From Cavia porcellus (taxonomy: Eukaryota > Chordata > Mammalia > Rodentia > Caviidae): a DNA stretch of 64,000 nt. Every line of letters starts with the position of its first letter. The stretch's first letter is position 1. Below, in pieces: positions 21,497 to 33,685 of this stretch. Where the stretch lies: contig NW_026947486.1 of NCBI RefSeq assembly GCF_034190915.1, positions 22,995,001 through 23,059,000 of the forward strand, read 5' to 3'. Both the position numbers and the translations under genes were made by a program. The notes beneath the pieces were generated by a model, which was not told the origin of the DNA, did no database searches, and worked only from the letters and a program-made list of their open reading frames with translations.

Positions 21497-22566
21497 GTAA
21501 TGATTCAAATATATAAAAATATGTGGTAATCATGATTCCCTATTATGTGGCCTTGCAGCCTTATAAAGTTTTCACTCATTAATTAGAAAGGCTTTATTCT
21601 GGGCTTCTTGATATGGAAATATTTGAAGCTATAGTATATGAAGTTCTATCCAAATATTTCAAGGAAAAAGACAGACACTATGGTAACTACTATTCTTTAA
21701 AAAAATTATTTAGTTATTTCTTATGTTTATTTTAATTAAGGGAAAATTTTAAAAAATAGGATATATAATAGTAACTCTTTTCGATTTCCTATTAACTTGT
21801 TTTGAAGTCCTGTAATGCTCCCACGATCTTGTTTTGACTGATTAGACTCTGTTCCATTCTGTGCAATAGTATCAAGTCTGAGGGTATAGGCAACTACTTT
21901 GAAGGCAATAAGATTCACAAAGATGCCCATTCTGGTTTGACTATTGTCTCCTTTGGAAGTCCTGTAATGTTTACAATGCCTAAGTTTTATTGGTCTTGTT
22001 CTCTACTGTTTTGTCCAACTTTATAATATCTAATGAGATAGACAAATCTTTTTAAGGAAACAAGGGACAATGTTGATAACCATTGTTAATAACCTTGTAC
22101 TCTGTTCTACATCATGTGCTATGTCTATCCTTGGTTTTGACTGACAGCTTTGTTTTGCCATATTTGACTTTATTCTCTCCCCCCCCCCAAAAAGTAATAA
22201 GAACTAAGGAGTAATAAAATCCAAAATGTGTAAATTTTGTTGTAAAAAAGAGAGGGAGGAAAAAAAAAGAGCTCTAATGGATATAACAGCAAGTGTGTTT
22301 AGGGGTGTTAAATAGCTGACTATATTAATGTTTTTGGATCATTGAACACAGCTGCTTGCAGTCTCTCTGTTTGAATGTCTACTTTGTATTCTTTGATACT
22401 GTGATTTGAGCAACTATCTCCAAGATGATAATATGTAATCTATTAACAGGTGATTTCTTACTGTTATTTTTTTTTGTAGTTCTGTATTATGTGTAACCTT
22501 ACACTGCTTTGTTTTGTTTTGTGTTTTTCTCTTTTTCCTCTTAAATAAAAAAATAAAATAAAATAA
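21497..22566 (+). mobile_element. L1-C 3'UTR and A-rich tail
   Basis: Non-coding L1 3' end. It parallels the L1-B 3'UTR (both contain a GCAGTCTCTCTGTTTGAAT segment and a similar closing TTTGTTT...AAATAAA stretch). It ends in a tail of AAAAT units (about 22545-22566) that merges with the TSD. Confidence 0.85.
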
Positions 22567-23071
22567 AATAAAATAAATGATTTGTGAGTCCAAAGAATAT
22601 AGTGGTTAAAAAATACCGGAGCATAAAAAAGACATGGAAACCATGAAGGTCTAACATAGAAAAGAACTAGAGTCTATATAAAACAGTCTCAAGAATTACA
22701 TAAGATTGAAAACCCTATTGCATATTGTATATGCAGCAGAATTGGCCAATATGAGAACAGAATATCAGACCTGGAAGACAGGACTAAACTTCATGATTAA
22801 CTAATGAAAGATAACTAAAGATGGAAAGGTATTATGAAAAAATCCATCCATCAGCTGTTAGATGATACAAAGAAGAATAACCTGAGATTAATTGGAATCA
22901 ATGAAAAAATCTAGTAAAGCAAAGGGCATGTAAAAATCCCTGTTCACAGAAGCAATAGCAAAATGGAAAAATGGAAAAAGAATTTTACATACAGATAAAA
23001 GAGGCATATAGAACTCCAAATAGCAAAAAATCTAAACCAAGGCATGCAATAGAAATTCAACATAAGAACAG

Positions 23072-23165
23072 AATCTTTTTTTTTTTTTTGTATTTTTACT
23101 GGTCCCAGGGATCGAACTCATGACCACACACTTGCAAAGCAGGCCACTGAGCTAAATTCCCAGTC
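23072..23165 (-). mobile_element. ID SINE in L1-B
   Basis: A poly-T run followed by the inverted tRNA-like body (GGTCCCAGGGATCGAACTC...CACTGAGCTAAATTCCCAG). It is flanked by a short direct repeat AGAACAGAA. Confidence 0.8.
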
Positions 23166-23436
23166 TGAGAACAGAAAACAAGGAAAGAAAAGACCCAAAT
23201 TTAAGACTAAGGGCAAAATCACAGTTGATTCTGCAGAAGTCTAGAAGATCATTAGTAACTATTTTGATAACATGTGTTCTACTAATACAGAAAATTCAGA
23301 AGAAATGGATAAATTCTTAAATACAACAAATTATTAAGCTGAGTAAAGAAGATATAAAAATGCTAGATAATCTAATATCAGTCAATGAAATTGAAGAAAC
23401 AATGAAAAACTACTAACTAAAAAAAAGCCTAGATAG

Positions 23437-23537
23437 GGGCTGGGGCTTTAGCTCAGCGGCATAAGTGCCTGCCTTACAAGCAGGCAGTCGTGAGTTCAAT
23501 CCCTGGTACCGATAAAAAGGAAAAAAGACAAAAAAAA
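23437..23537 (+). mobile_element. ID SINE (GGTACC type), young copy
   Basis: Body GGGCTGGGGCTTTAGCTCAG...GAGTTCAATCCCTGGTACCG with an A-rich tail. Perfect 16-bp TSD AAAAAAGCCTAGATAG (23421-23436 and 23538-23553). The A-box (TAGCTCAGCGG) and B-box (GAGTTCAATCC) pol III promoter elements are readable. Confidence 0.93.
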
Positions 23538-24521
23538 AAAAAAGCCTAGATAGCGTGAAATTTGCAGAATGTTACAGATTATCTGATGTTAATATTCCTC
23601 AAAGTTTTTAATAAAATTAAAAAGGAAGAAGTACTCCTAGTCATTTCTGGAAGAAATCATTACTTTGACACCAAAACTAGAAAATTACCCAACCAAAAAG
23701 AGATCTACCTACCAATTGCTTTAATAAAAATAAATGCAATATCCTCAACAAGGTACTGGTAAACAAAATGCACCAAATCTTCAAAATGACTGTACTTCAT
23801 AAGCAAGTAATATTATTCACAGGGATGTAGGGATGCTTCAAAATATGCAAAGCAATAAATGTAAATCATTGCATTAACAAAAACAAGGATAATAACCACA
23901 TGATCATCTCAATAGATGCAGAGAAGGCATTTGCCAGTATTCAACATCCATTTATGATTAAAAAAAAACCCTAAAGAAAATAGGTAAAGAAGGTCTTTGT
24001 CTCAATCTGATAAAAGCCATCTATCACAATTCAACAGCCAACATCATACTAAATGGTAAGCTGAAAATTCTCACTCTAAATTTAGGAACAAGATAAGGTT
24101 GCCCACTATTACCACTCCTATTCACTAGAGTCCTCAAAACATTAGCCAGAATAATTAGACACTAGAAAGAAATAAAAAGGAACTTGCTGATATGGTTTTC
24201 TACATAGAAGACTCAAAAAACTCTACCAAAAGGCTCCAAGAATTAATAACTAAATTCAGTAGTGTAGCAGGATTCAAAGTCAACACTTAACAATCTATAG
24301 CATTCTTGTACACCAATAACAAATTCAGTGAGAGAGAAATTAGGGAAACAATACCTTTCACAATAGCATCAAGAAAAATAAAAATACTTAGTAATTAAAC
24401 TAATCTAGGATGCAAACACCCTCTACAATGAAAATTATAGTACCCTGAAAAAGGAGCTCAAAGAGAATAACAAAATGTAAAGATATCCACTGTTCCTCCA
24501 GGAATAGGCAGAATCAAAATA

Positions 24522-24712
24522 TAGTGGTACTTCAGTTCACACTTTTATTTGTGAACAATTTGGTTTGCAAATAGAAGTGGTTAGCAAATTTCTGTCTTTT
24601 GTTTATAAACTGTGCATGAGATGATGAACACGACTGAAGCCATCTTTCCTGCATGAATATGAACATTTTCCAGAATTATGGAACAAATTAAGTTTGTGAA
24701 CCAAGGTACTAC
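24522..24712. mobile_element. Small inverted-repeat DNA element (pogo/Tigger-like MITE)
   Basis: About 190 bp interrupting L1-B ORF2. Its ends are inverted repeats: AGTGGTACTTCAGTTCAC at the left and, inverted, AGTAGTACCTTGGTTCAC at the right (15 of 18 matching). It encodes nothing. Family is inferred from the end sequence. Confidence 0.7.
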
Positions 24713-25607
24713 TTTAACAGAAATGACCATACTTTCAACACCTTTACACAGATTTAATGAAATCTCACTCAAAATACCAACAACATTCCTCACATAACTA
24801 GATAAAACAATCCTCAAATTCATATGGTACAAAAAGGTATTCACAATAGCAAAAGCATCTCTGGGCCACAAGGGCAAAGTAGGGGCCTCATAAGCCCAGA
24901 ATTCAAGTTATAATACAAAACTACAGTGGTATTGGGGGAAAAAACAGACTCATGAATCAATGGTACAAAATAGAGGATACAGAACCAACTCCATGTGCAC
25001 TTAGCTGCCTTATTTTTGATGGAGGATACAAATACCTTTGCCAGAGGATTAGCCTTTTTAACAAATTGTGCTGGGAAAACTGGCAATTCACATACCAAAC
25101 ATTGAACATGGACACATATTTCTCATCATGCACTAAACTAAAATGAAAATGGAATTAAAACAGAAACACAAACTGGTAGAAGATAGAATAGGTAAAATTC
25201 CTGAAGACATATGTATAGGCAAAGAATTTATGAACAAAACTTTGGTTGTACAGGAAATATTACAAAAAAATCAACAAATTGGATCATATCAAATTAAAAA
25301 GCTCTTGCAGAGCAAAAGAACACCACCAACAAAAGACAACTTAAAGATTGGGAAAAAATATTTGCCAGCTACTCAGATGGAGAACTAAAATATCAAGAAC
25401 ATATAAAAAACACAAGAACCTCCCAATTTTAAGACTCAATTCAAAAATGGGCATCTGAAATGAACAGACACTTTTCCAATGAGGAAGTATGAATAGTCAA
25501 TAAATACATGACAAAATGCTTGACATCTTTGGACATTTGTGAAATGCAAATTAAAACATCACTGTGATTCCATCTCCAAAAAGTATGGCTGTCTTCAAGA
25601 AATCAAC

Positions 25608-25956
25608 TGTCATCGTTTGAGCCTGGATATCTCACTAAAACGTCATGCAGTTATGGAGTGGGCATCTAGAGTTTATGAATGACTCATGGTCCAATGCTGG
25701 GATTGTAGTGTGAGTGCTACACTCAAGTGGGTGTGGCCTACATACAAAATAAATCACATAAAGTGTCTTTTCTCTGTGCTCCTCCTCCATTGCTCTTGTT
25801 GCTTGTGCTATTTTCCACTGCCATGAACTGTTGCCCTCTGAGCCAGCTGAGTATGGATTGAAACTTCCAAAAACTATAAACTAAATCAACCTTTCCTTCC
25901 TTCATTTTGGGTGTGAAGTATTTTGTCTCATCAAGGAGATAAAAGTAACCAACACA
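25608..25956 (+). mobile_element. Solo LTR, ERVL-MaLR type
   Basis: 349 bp beginning TGTCATCG and ending CCAACACA, with a 5-bp TSD TCAAC (25603-25607 and 25957-25961), the TSD size of ERVL/MaLR. The 3' part (GTGTGAAGTATTTTGTCTCA...AAAGTAACCAACA) follows the usual MaLR ending. Confidence 0.78.
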
Positions 25957-26984
25957 TCAACCTATAACAAATGCTGGCAAAGCTGCAAGTAAAAAGGAAT
26001 CCTTCTTCATTGTCAGTAGGAGTCTAAATTGATACAACTGTTGTGGAAAACAATATGGAAATTCCACAAAAAATGAAAAGTAGTAGTTTCATTTGACCCA
26101 GCTATTTGTCTCCTAGGTATCTTCCTAAAAGATTTAAAGACATTATACTGCATGATACATGCATTCCCATGTTTATCACAACTCAGTTGATAACAGATAA
26201 ACCTTGTAAGCTGCCTATATGTTCATCAGCAAATGAATGTATGAAAAATGTGGTATTCATATACATTGAACTACTACCTTGTCATAAAGAAGGAAAAACT
26301 TGAGGCATTCTTAGGTACATGGGTGCATCTCAAGAATATAAATTTAAATGAAATAAATTAGGTACACAAATTTAAATATTGTAGTACTTCACTTATGTGA
26401 GAAATTCAAAGTATAAATAAGGATCTGAATGGGAGAGAGCTATTAGAAAGTAGGAGGAACTTGTTCAAATGGAAAGCCAAACAAAGATGGGGAGAGGAGA
26501 AGGAAAGAATGGAAATAGATTTAAAGAGGAAAAAAACAATTGAAATAAAAAATGAAAATAGAGCTTCTGTAAATGTAGAGAGGAAGAAGGATTGGAAGGA
26601 AGGATACAAAAAAAAAGAATTAAGATGCGCTATGTAAAATGAAGCTATAGATAACTGCATGTATGTTTAAGTGTATAGGATTGACAACCATGTTACTAAG
26701 TTTTTGTTGGACAGTTGATTAGAACTTTTTGCAGTCTCTCTGTTTGAATTCCCACTTTACATGTTCCATTTTTGTATCTTGAACAACTATTTGTGAAACG
26801 ACAATATGTAAGCATCAACTAGTGATTTTTTACTGTTCATTTTTTCTCTGAACATATGCATTATGTCTACCTATTTTCTGTTTTGTTTAGTCTTTCTTTA
26901 AATAAAATTTTTAAAAAAGATGTACTATGTACATATACACATCCCCCATTGTGAACTTAATCACTATGTTCTGCAAACACGTGT

Positions 26985-27574
26985 TAAGAAAAAATACAAA
27001 AAATAAATAAAAGGAAAATAGGGTTATATACAAAGGAAATTATACAGTAAAAATAACACAAAATTAAAGGGAGAAAAATTAGAAGGGAAAAAAAGAAATA
27101 AAGAAAGAAAAAAGATATGAAATATGGCGGAAAGACAAAGGAACATTTCCCGAACTCTAAGAAATGAATGGGAAAGAAAGCAGAAAAGGAGAGAAGAGGG
27201 GGAAAAAGCAAAATAAAAATATTTAAAATAATATATACCCTCACAAAACCAAAAACAAACAAACCAAAACAGGAAAGAGAGGGAAAAAATAAATTCCTCT
27301 GTGATTTCTAACCTGTGGCCTTCTTCCTTTCTCACAAGCCACTAGCCAGGAGCAGGGGAAGAAAGTGCGGATTGCTCCTTCTTTCGCATTGTTTTGTCTC
27401 TTCAATTTCTGTGTAAGTTCCATTTGTCCCATCATATCCTTCTTGGTATCCAGAGATCTACCTCCTTCCTTCTTTTCTTTCCCCCAAATTGTTATTTTTC
27501 CAGCATCTGTATTCCAAGTCTTGGAGAGTTGTTGTTTACCTCTCCACCATTTTTTCTAAAAGTCCTCAGATCAA
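26985..27574. other. Purine-rich then pyrimidine-rich DNA, no gene
   Basis: 26985-27300 is almost all A/G on the plus strand; 27360-27570 swings to T/C. Open frames here are composition artefacts. No gene seen. Confidence 0.5.
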
Positions 27575-27745
27575 TTTTTGTGGTATAGAACCCAAGGCTT
27601 TTACACTGAGCTATATCCCCAACCTCCAGGTCCCCTCCCCCAACATATCCAGGTAGGACTCGAATTTGCAATCCTTCTGACTCAGTCTCCCAAAACACTG
27701 AAATCATTGGAATTATAGGCAGGTGCCTCCATGCCCAACTTCTCA
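27575..27745 (-). mobile_element. B4-like SINE (B1 and ID parts)
   Basis: On the minus strand, a B1/Alu-like segment (GTTGGGCATGGAGGCACCTG, ...TTTTGGGAGACTGAGTCAG) is followed by an ID-like segment (GGTTGGGGATATAGCTCAGTG). That order is the structure of rodent B4. Confidence 0.7.
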
Positions 27746-28825
27746 GGCCATATTTTGTTTAATTTAACACATATATATTTTAAAGGATGTATTTTTTTGA
27801 GACTCAGTAGTGTGTATCCTGAAATACATGCATAGGTCAGGGAAAATGTTAGGAGAGGAAATAAAAATGGTAGAGAACCATATTTATTTAAAAAGGGAAA
27901 TAAAGATGGGAAAGAATCGACCACTATTACAGACTCTATAAAAGAATGTTTATGACTCTGTAATAACATAGCTCTGTGTTTAACTGGCGCAAGTCATTTA
28001 AATTCTCTAGGTCTTCACTTCTTCATTTGTAAAACATAGATAACAAGATTTTCTTTAAAGTTTTTCTCTGAGGAATGAAAGAACATATATTAAGTATTTA
28101 ATAGTGCATTGCAAATCATTAAATTCATTCTTTTTATATTTTTGTGCCTTTTTAAGTCAAATCCACTCTTCAATGGACATAAATGCTTTTTTCTCTTTAA
28201 ATAGCACAAAATCTCTTATATGTTAAGATCAGATTTGTTCATTCTATTAATATGTGAAGCAATGTGTTTTGATATAGACAAGTGTGCTGCTTTTGTTTCT
28301 TGAAGTTGTTAAAGCCACACTTTCATATTTTTGAAAAGGCAAAAAAAAGGAGTCTTTATTGTCTGTATCATGTTATACCTGTAATCATTTTTTGACTCTC
28401 AAAAGTCTTCAGTTTGTCTTCCTGTTAATAGTTTTTCAGAGACCATTTTGGATCTTTCTTCTAACATATCCCTTTGGGCATGGAGGACCTAGTTGGTGAG
28501 TTTCTCTAGAGAAGGTGTGTAGGAGGAGGGGGAGCTTGGAATTTTGTAGCTTTGCTTCAGAGCTGCATTTTGATATGCAAATGTTCCTTTTTTAGGAGGT
28601 TCACCTTTCCTAGAATCTCAGCAGCATGGAGCTGAATGTCTTTACTGTCAAGGAAAGTAAGCCAGGGTGAATGGATTTTTTTTCTTCCTTGTCTTTCATC
28701 TGCCCTGTTTCACAAGGCTCAGAAAAATTCTAAGTGATCAATGTAAGGGAAGTACTAAATTCTTCCAGGTTTATATTGTAGATTGTAGATACTTTTCTTT
28801 AGCTTCAGGAACAGTTCTGGCAGCT
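27746..28825. other. Apparently unique AT-rich DNA, no gene
   Basis: No coding region, RNA gene or repeat that I can name. Confidence 0.45.
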
Positions 28826-28831
28826 GGTAGG

Positions 28832-29199
28832 TGTTGGGAGCTGCTGAGCTACTGAGAGTTCCCACCTGTGGATCAGAAAGCACAAATGCCTGAACAGGAG
28901 TGCCCCAGGGCACCAGAGTGCCTAAAAAATGCCCTGAGGGCATGGGGTGCTGGCAGTGAATAGCTGTTCCAGCCCTAAGAACGGGGGAGAACAGAGGGTG
29001 TAAGAAGCAAGCTAATTAAGCAAATGGCTTGGTATGACAAGGGTGTAAATAAACACATTGCAGTGGTTAAGCAGTCTCTTCCTCCCATCAGAGAAGGCCT
29101 CCTCCAGACCCTAGCTTTCTGTCTCTATCTTTTATTTTCTTCATCCTTTTGTCATTCCCCCCACCTACTTTGAGAATTTAGCTCTCCCGGACACTGACA
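28832..29199 (+). mobile_element. Solo LTR, class II (ERVK/IAP-like) type
   Basis: 368 bp from TGTTGGGAGC to CACTGACA, with 6-bp flanks GGTAGG and GGTAGC (28826-28831 and 29200-29205; one mismatch). The start is the same as the ERV-B LTR (TGTTGGGAGC) and the end is similar (CCGGACA...). An AATAAA signal is at about 29048. No internal region is attached. Confidence 0.75.
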
Positions 29200-29205
29200 G
29201 GTAGC

Positions 29206-30564
29206 GGATACTCTTGTTTATATGGTAGCAAAAGTAGGGAAGAAGGTACTCCTGCTAAGACATTACGTAGGCCATATTAGGAAAGTCAAACTCCCAGCAT
29301 CTGTTAGGGCATCCTTTTACCTATGAGGTAAGAGAGAAAAGAGGACAATGGACAACTTTTGTAGGAGTTATAATTTGTCTATCAGGAATATTTTTTTTAA
29401 TTTGCAAAAGACAGCAGTTTTTTCTTGGACTGTAAGTAAAGACTCAACGTCCTGTCTCAGCAGCCGTGTGAGCCATGTATAGAAGACAGGACTCGCAGGG
29501 ATATTATTTGCTGGTGAACATCTGGAAGTGGAATGGCTAGAAGTATGATCAAAAACAACTGATGCTTCGTTGTTATTATAAGTGCATTTGTTTGGGCTCA
29601 GGGAAGCATCACTTAAAACTACAAAGAACAAATGAAAGATGCATTTACTGGTACAAGTTACTCTTTCACGCAACCCTCTTTCCCTATTCCCTGAACTTTC
29701 GGTTACTGTGTAACTCCACAGGTGCCTGTTTAAAGTCTTATTCTAAGTTTCTGTAAAAAACAAACAAGAACATTCCTAGTAGAGTTGGGGGAAATTTTTC
29801 TATAGAGACAGAAACACATTAATGTGAGGTTTAAGATGATTTGCTGAATGTATAGTTGTAAAAATGTGAAATTGGTTTGAAATACAGTACATGTTTGAAT
29901 TTTCAATGTTTATGAAGTGTTAAAAATGTTCTCTGATCCCCTAAGTTTTCATGTATAATAATGTCTTTTTGGACAGAATTAGAATCTCATGCTTAGTGAC
30001 CTTGGCTGCCTGCCAATAGAAGCACCTGATAAGCTCCCCCCTAAATTCAAGGCCTGCTTGCTAAAATTTCTTGAAACAATGTAGCTTCACAATACTGATC
30101 CCTCTAACAATCAAAGAAAAACTGCTGCCCTTTGCAAAGCAAAAACTATGTTCTCTATAGATAAATTGTAAATCCTACAAAAAGTTGACCATTTTCCTGA
30201 AGGCAAAAGAAGTAACACAACAGGGTACCTTGGCTCCACCTGTCCTTAAAAGATTTAGTGTATTCTGATTTTTAATTCTCTCCTTCTAAAGGCCTATATA
30301 TTGTAATGTTACTTTGAAAGAAAGAAAAGAAAATACAGTTGAGATCCCACAGGCTTACTAGTGAGATACAGAACTCTAGTGGGCAGCAGCTGGCCTGGTT
30401 GCGGGGGTATTTGATAATGAGAGAACAGTTGTTGACAACCGCCTCTGCAGTCTTTTATGAGTTGATAAAGATGAGAGACAGAGAAACCATAAAGCCAAAA
30501 ATAAATATTCTGTTGTAGTTTTTCACTTTTACATGCCATTAAGAGAGCAAAATTGTTTCCCTCA
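29206..30564. other. Apparently unique DNA, no gene
   Basis: No gene recognised. 29940-30300 has the compositional look of a degraded LTR or similar repeat, but I cannot assign it. Confidence 0.4.
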
Positions 30565-30690
30565 GCTTGGAATGATAGTACATATCTGTGATCTAAGTTT
30601 CTAGGGAGGTTGAAGCAGGAGAATCACTTGAACCCAAGAGTTCAGAACCAGCCTGGGCAACATAGCAAGACCCTGTCTACAGAAACAAAA
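30565..30690 (+). mobile_element. B1/Alu-like 7SL-derived SINE monomer
   Basis: A diverged 7SL-type monomer: AGGGAGGTTGAAGCAGGAGA, then ACCAGCCTGGGCAACATAGC and AAGACCCTGTCTAC, ending in an A-rich segment. Confidence 0.82.
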
Positions 30691-32539
30691 AGGCTTTCTT
30701 CTGATCATTGGCAATGACCACAAATCAAATATACTTTGGTAAATCAAAAACAGTTGCATACTTAGACACACTGAAATATGCTCTTAAAATAAGCTATAAA
30801 TGAGAGAAAACCCCACTGAAATGAGTAAGACTTGGCTTTTCTGACTAGCAGATGAAAGAGCCAGGCCAGTTTTGAAGAATAAAGAGAAATGGAAATCAGT
30901 CACCTGAAGACCCCATGCTGCAAGTCAACCTGGCCACATACACACTGGTCAACAACATTGGCTTGGCAGAAAAGCATGTTACAATCAATTAAGTCTGTCA
31001 CACAGTCAGTCTTCACATCCATAATGAAAGAGTGTCCTACCTGAAATGAGTTTCTGTCAGTTAATAAACACCAATGAATGAGAACAAAGGAAGCTACAAC
31101 TTTCCCTAAGACTAATATAACTGCAGCTTGAATTTATAATAGAAAGTGTATATTGTCAGATGATATCATCCAGAGTCAGATCCACTGGTTCATTTAATTG
31201 GCGCCATCAGGATACTGGGGATAATAAAATCTTCTCTTATATCCCAAAGATAGCTTCCAAAAAGTACTTACTGCTGGGAAACAGATGGCTAGAATGGGAT
31301 GTTGGACACAAAAGTAAGAAAACATCCTTCAGGCTAAGAAAGACAAGAAACCAATTAAAGTTCTAGATCATGGACACTATGGAACTGGCTAATATGTTAG
31401 GGGTCCCAAAAAGGACACTGACAAATTTTCCATGCAGGAAATTCTACCAGGCCACAAAAAGACCACAAAACTTAAAAACCCTGACTGTAGTAGATAAGTA
31501 TCCCTGGACAAGTTTGGCATTTACCATGAACAAATAGGAGGCAGCCCAAGAAGACCTAGTTTCTTTGCTAAAGTTAACGCTATTAAAGTTAGTGTTGATG
31601 CAACACTGTCGACACCCTCTATTTACCCAGATCCCACCCTCTTTAAGACAAAACAGGACTAGAGCTGAGACTGTGGGGCTGGAGGCCTTACTTGCCAAAT
31701 TTGTTGAGGACTTGACAGCAACCGAAGTCTCACAAATTTTTCAACCTTTTTGAATACTAGAATGCAAGGCACTGTGATGCTAAGAAGCACACATGGACAG
31801 AGTAAATATGATAGGCTAAATGATGCTCTAAAAATGTTTTATCAGTTCCCTGGAGACTGGGATAGTGCTACAGAGCAAAAACTAAGATGTGATTAAGCAG
31901 TTTTGAAATGGGAAGATAATGTTGGATCGTCCAGGTGAGCCAAATATAATCACAAGAGCTAATGCAATCCTTAAGAGAGGGGGGCAGAGTAAAAGATGCT
32001 ATAGTCCTGACTTTGAAGGTGGAATTAGGGACCATAAGCCAAAGAATGCAGGTGACTTCTAGAATTTAAAAGAGGCAAGAAAATTCTTCCCTGACATTTC
32101 CAGAAGACATATATACTTGGCAACACTTTTAGATTTCTGATCTCCAGAACTGCAAAATAATATATTGTTTTGAGCTACAAAGTTTAATTTTTTAGTGCAG
32201 CAATAGGAAATATGGCCCTAAAATTATTTTAACTAGACTCTGGAAATAAATCTCAAATTGGATAATGGTCTTATACAACCTTATATATGGTTCATTTGGG
32301 CCAATACACACTCAAGTGGTTGTAACACGCTTGCCTTGATTGTAAGGACTATTCCTTGTGATGAAATCACACAATTAGAATGGTGACAGTGGTATGAGTG
32401 CATGACCAGAAGAAGCCTCCCAGATTTCCATAATCCAGTCATGTAATAACGACAAAACAATAAAGAGATCAGAATGGGAAATGATGGTCACTCTACTAAC
32501 CTAGGGCTAATGGTGGCAGAGGTACTTAAAGAAATTATA
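30691..32539. other. No gene; possible degraded 5' part of the ERVL-like element
   Basis: Nothing I can translate into a known protein. It lies directly upstream of the ERVL-like pol, so part may be its gag, but I found no gag motif. Confidence 0.35.
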
Positions 32540-32881
32540 TAATCTTACACTAGCTTGCATACCTGGTGAAAAATGGCAAGGATACTTGACACTTTACTGT
32601 GGACTACCATAAGCTTAATGCTTCCTTACTCTGCCTGCAGTTCCAAACATATGTGCAGACTGTAGGACTCCAATGTGTTTGATATTTCTGATGCCTTCTT
32701 CAGCACCTCACTGCGTCTCTAGATGACCAAATTCAATTTGCCTTCTTTGGGTCAAATTAAAATATATTGGACTATAATAAGGAAATATAAACTTTCCCAT
32801 AATTTCTAGGTTGAGACCTAGAAACAGACTGAAAAACTTTACCAGATGTATTTGGACCAATACATTAAGACACAATTGTGA

Positions 32882-33001
32882 GGGGCTGGGGGTTTAGCTC
32901 AGCGGCATAAGCACCTGCCTTGCATGCAGGCGGTCGTGAGTTCGATCCCCGGTACCGATAAAAAAAATGAAAAAGACAAAAAAAAAAAAAAAAAAAAAAA
33001 A
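32882..33001 (+). mobile_element. ID SINE (GGTACC type), youngest-looking copy
   Basis: Body GGGGCTGGGGGTTTAGCTCA...GTTCGATCCCCGGTACCG, with a long poly-A tail. Perfect 15-bp TSD AAGACACAATTGTGA (32867-32881 and 33002-33016). The A and B boxes look intact. Confidence 0.95.
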
Positions 33002-33685
33002 AAGACACAATTGTGATTAGAAAGGATGAGGACAAGATACTACCTTATGTATATGGCTAATATGGAGGCATTAGGACTAGATGAATTGCCCTGACAACAA
33101 TCAGCAGTAGCAATCCAAGTAATGTTTTTGGGAAACTTGTAATTAGATGCCTAAAGAACATATCCCTGAATCTATTTCAAAAAATACCTGATGATCTTAA
33201 AACCTCCAGCAAATAAACAAAAAGCTCAACAGTTAATAGTTTTGTTCAGTATTAGAGGTACTTCATAATTCACATGAGGATCTTGCTCAGCCTATTATAT
33301 GAAGTCAGCTGTAGTAACCTTTAAATATATTCCTGAACAGTGAGCCCTCGAAACCACCCAGTAACCTGTGGAGACATCTACTCAGGTCAGTCAGGTCTAA
33401 GGTATACTTTGAGTTACAAGTGTCTGTGATTGAAAATTATGCAGACTACAGCTTTAGACAAAAAATGTGTAGTGGTTAGGCATTGGTACTTCCTGTGGTT
33501 TTGGACTTGGCAATAGCCTGACATGTCTACCTATTATATCCCATTCGACAGACTACTACTAGCTGTTATCAGGAAATGATAGACTCAGAGAAACTAAAAT
33601 AGCAATACAATTGTTGTAACAATCTGAATTCCCTAACATGAGATGGATCACAAATGAGAACACCAGAAAATTGAATGTTAACCAT

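Larger units (their letters stand above)
11124..22566 (+). mobile_element. L1-C: full-length LINE-1, interrupted by ERV-B
   Basis: A complete LINE-1 inserted in L1-B. It has a perfect 17-bp TSD (11107-11123 and 22567-22583), a GC-rich 5'UTR (11124-11759), ORF1 (11760-12809), ORF2 (12829-21496, interrupted), a 3'UTR and an A-rich tail of AAAAT units. Without ERV-B and its TSD copy it is about 6.6 kb, normal for a full-length L1. ORF1 has two premature stops and ORF2 has two frameshifts and the ERV insertion, so it is dead, but most of the RT half is open. Confidence 0.93.
22567..26919 (+). mobile_element. L1-B, main part (ORF1 remnant, ORF2 remnant, 3'UTR)
   Basis: Resumes the old L1 after L1-C. 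The ORF1 coiled-coil and RRM area is near 22740-22920, the ORF2 linker near 23230-23400, RT near 23560-24330, and further ORF2 blocks continue to about 26320, with many stops and deletions. The 3'UTR runs to about 26919. It carries two ID SINEs, a small DNA element and a MaLR-type LTR, so it is clearly older than those. Confidence 0.87.

Noticed and set aside
26406..27335. Several Phe/Ser/Leu-rich minus-strand frames
   Set aside because: They are opposite purine-rich sequence; the composition alone keeps them open.
32882..32960. Possible tRNA-Ala gene
   Set aside because: The tRNA-like A and B boxes belong to an ID SINE with a poly-A tail and TSDs. It does not form a full tRNA with the expected 3' acceptor.
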